Positions 63,964 through 64,000 of a stretch of DNA of 64,000 nt are shown here, piece after piece; the stretch's first letter is position 1; each line of letters opens with the position of its first letter. The DNA is from Phycisphaerae bacterium (GTDB lineage Bacteria; Planctomycetota; Phycisphaerae; Phycisphaerales; UBA1924). Where the stretch lies: positions 248,001 to 312,000 of the forward strand of contig JAUIHS010000001.1 in NCBI GenBank assembly GCA_030432255.1, read 5' to 3'. Below the pieces are notes generated by a model, which worked only from the letters and a program-made list of their open reading frames with translations, was not told the origin of the DNA and did not search any database. The position numbers and the translations under genes are program-made.

Positions 63964-64000
63964 GTGCGCACTGATCATGGGGAACCGTATGATCGTGGCT

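Overview
The window reads as chromosomal DNA of a free-living, probably marine, planctomycete close to Phycisphaerales. The grounds are: high GC; several secreted proteins ending in dockerin-like calcium-loop repeats of the type DxDGDxxxDFxDLxxLLxxW; a PEP-CTERM-like tail of the PAPGAAG...RRRR kind; three ECF sigma factor/Ser-Thr kinase operons, two with the 'HTLQPTALVHEAY' type of sigma factor; a MoxR/DUF58/Bat cluster; and peptidoglycan genes (mraY, murJ). Taxonomy is inferred from gene style only. No rRNA, prophage, IS element or CRISPR array was seen; one tRNA (Val-GAC) is present.

Layout. 1-1.5 kb: the end of a surface protein and a small dockerin-tailed protein, closed by a clear terminator. 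1.6-7.2 kb: a complete imuA-imuB-dnaE2 mutasome cassette behind a good sigma70 promoter. 7.3-24.9 kb: a long co-directional run. It holds a Gln/Met-rich coiled-coil membrane protein, an iron-type ABC binding protein and permease without an ATPase, an NHL-propeller lipoprotein, then a VWA giant, MoxR ATPase, DUF58, BatA-type VWA protein, membrane protein, and ABC-2 ATPase plus permease. Most junctions from 9.1 kb on overlap by 1-7 bases. 24.9-29.2 kb: mnmA (minus strand) and a bifunctional proline catabolism enzyme (putA type). 29.3-31.4 kb: a secreted GH16 beta-glucanase with a LacI-style palindrome in front of it. 31.4-32 kb: a small hypothetical gene and tRNA-Val.

32-38.2 kb (minus strand): STPK with TPRs plus its ECF sigma gene, a photolyase, and a nucleotide-transporter-like MFS protein. 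38.4-43.5 kb: a Tat-exported epimerase-fold protein, a second ECF sigma/STPK pair in which the kinase carries an anti-sigma-type zinc motif, and a PEP-CTERM-like protein. 43.5-48.2 kb (minus): a dadA-like, mraY, sodium symporter, yedK gene run. 48.5-50.6 kb: a DUF1573 protein and a MauE/thioredoxin-like fusion. 50.9-52.1 kb (minus): a dockerin-tailed protein with a long leader holding a terminator-like hairpin. 52.6-58.7 kb: murJ, an entericidin-like lipopeptide, and a third ECF sigma/STPK pair. 58.8-64 kb: two more dockerin-tailed proteins, a DUF389 protein, and an unexplained 0.9-kb gap with a terminator and a heptamer array.

The most unusual object is the kinase at 55168-58740. Its extracytoplasmic part consists of three tandem copies of a module resembling the STN plus secretin-N domains of secretins. 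Next are the zinc-motif kinase at 40140 and the coupled MoxR/Bat/ABC-2 operon.
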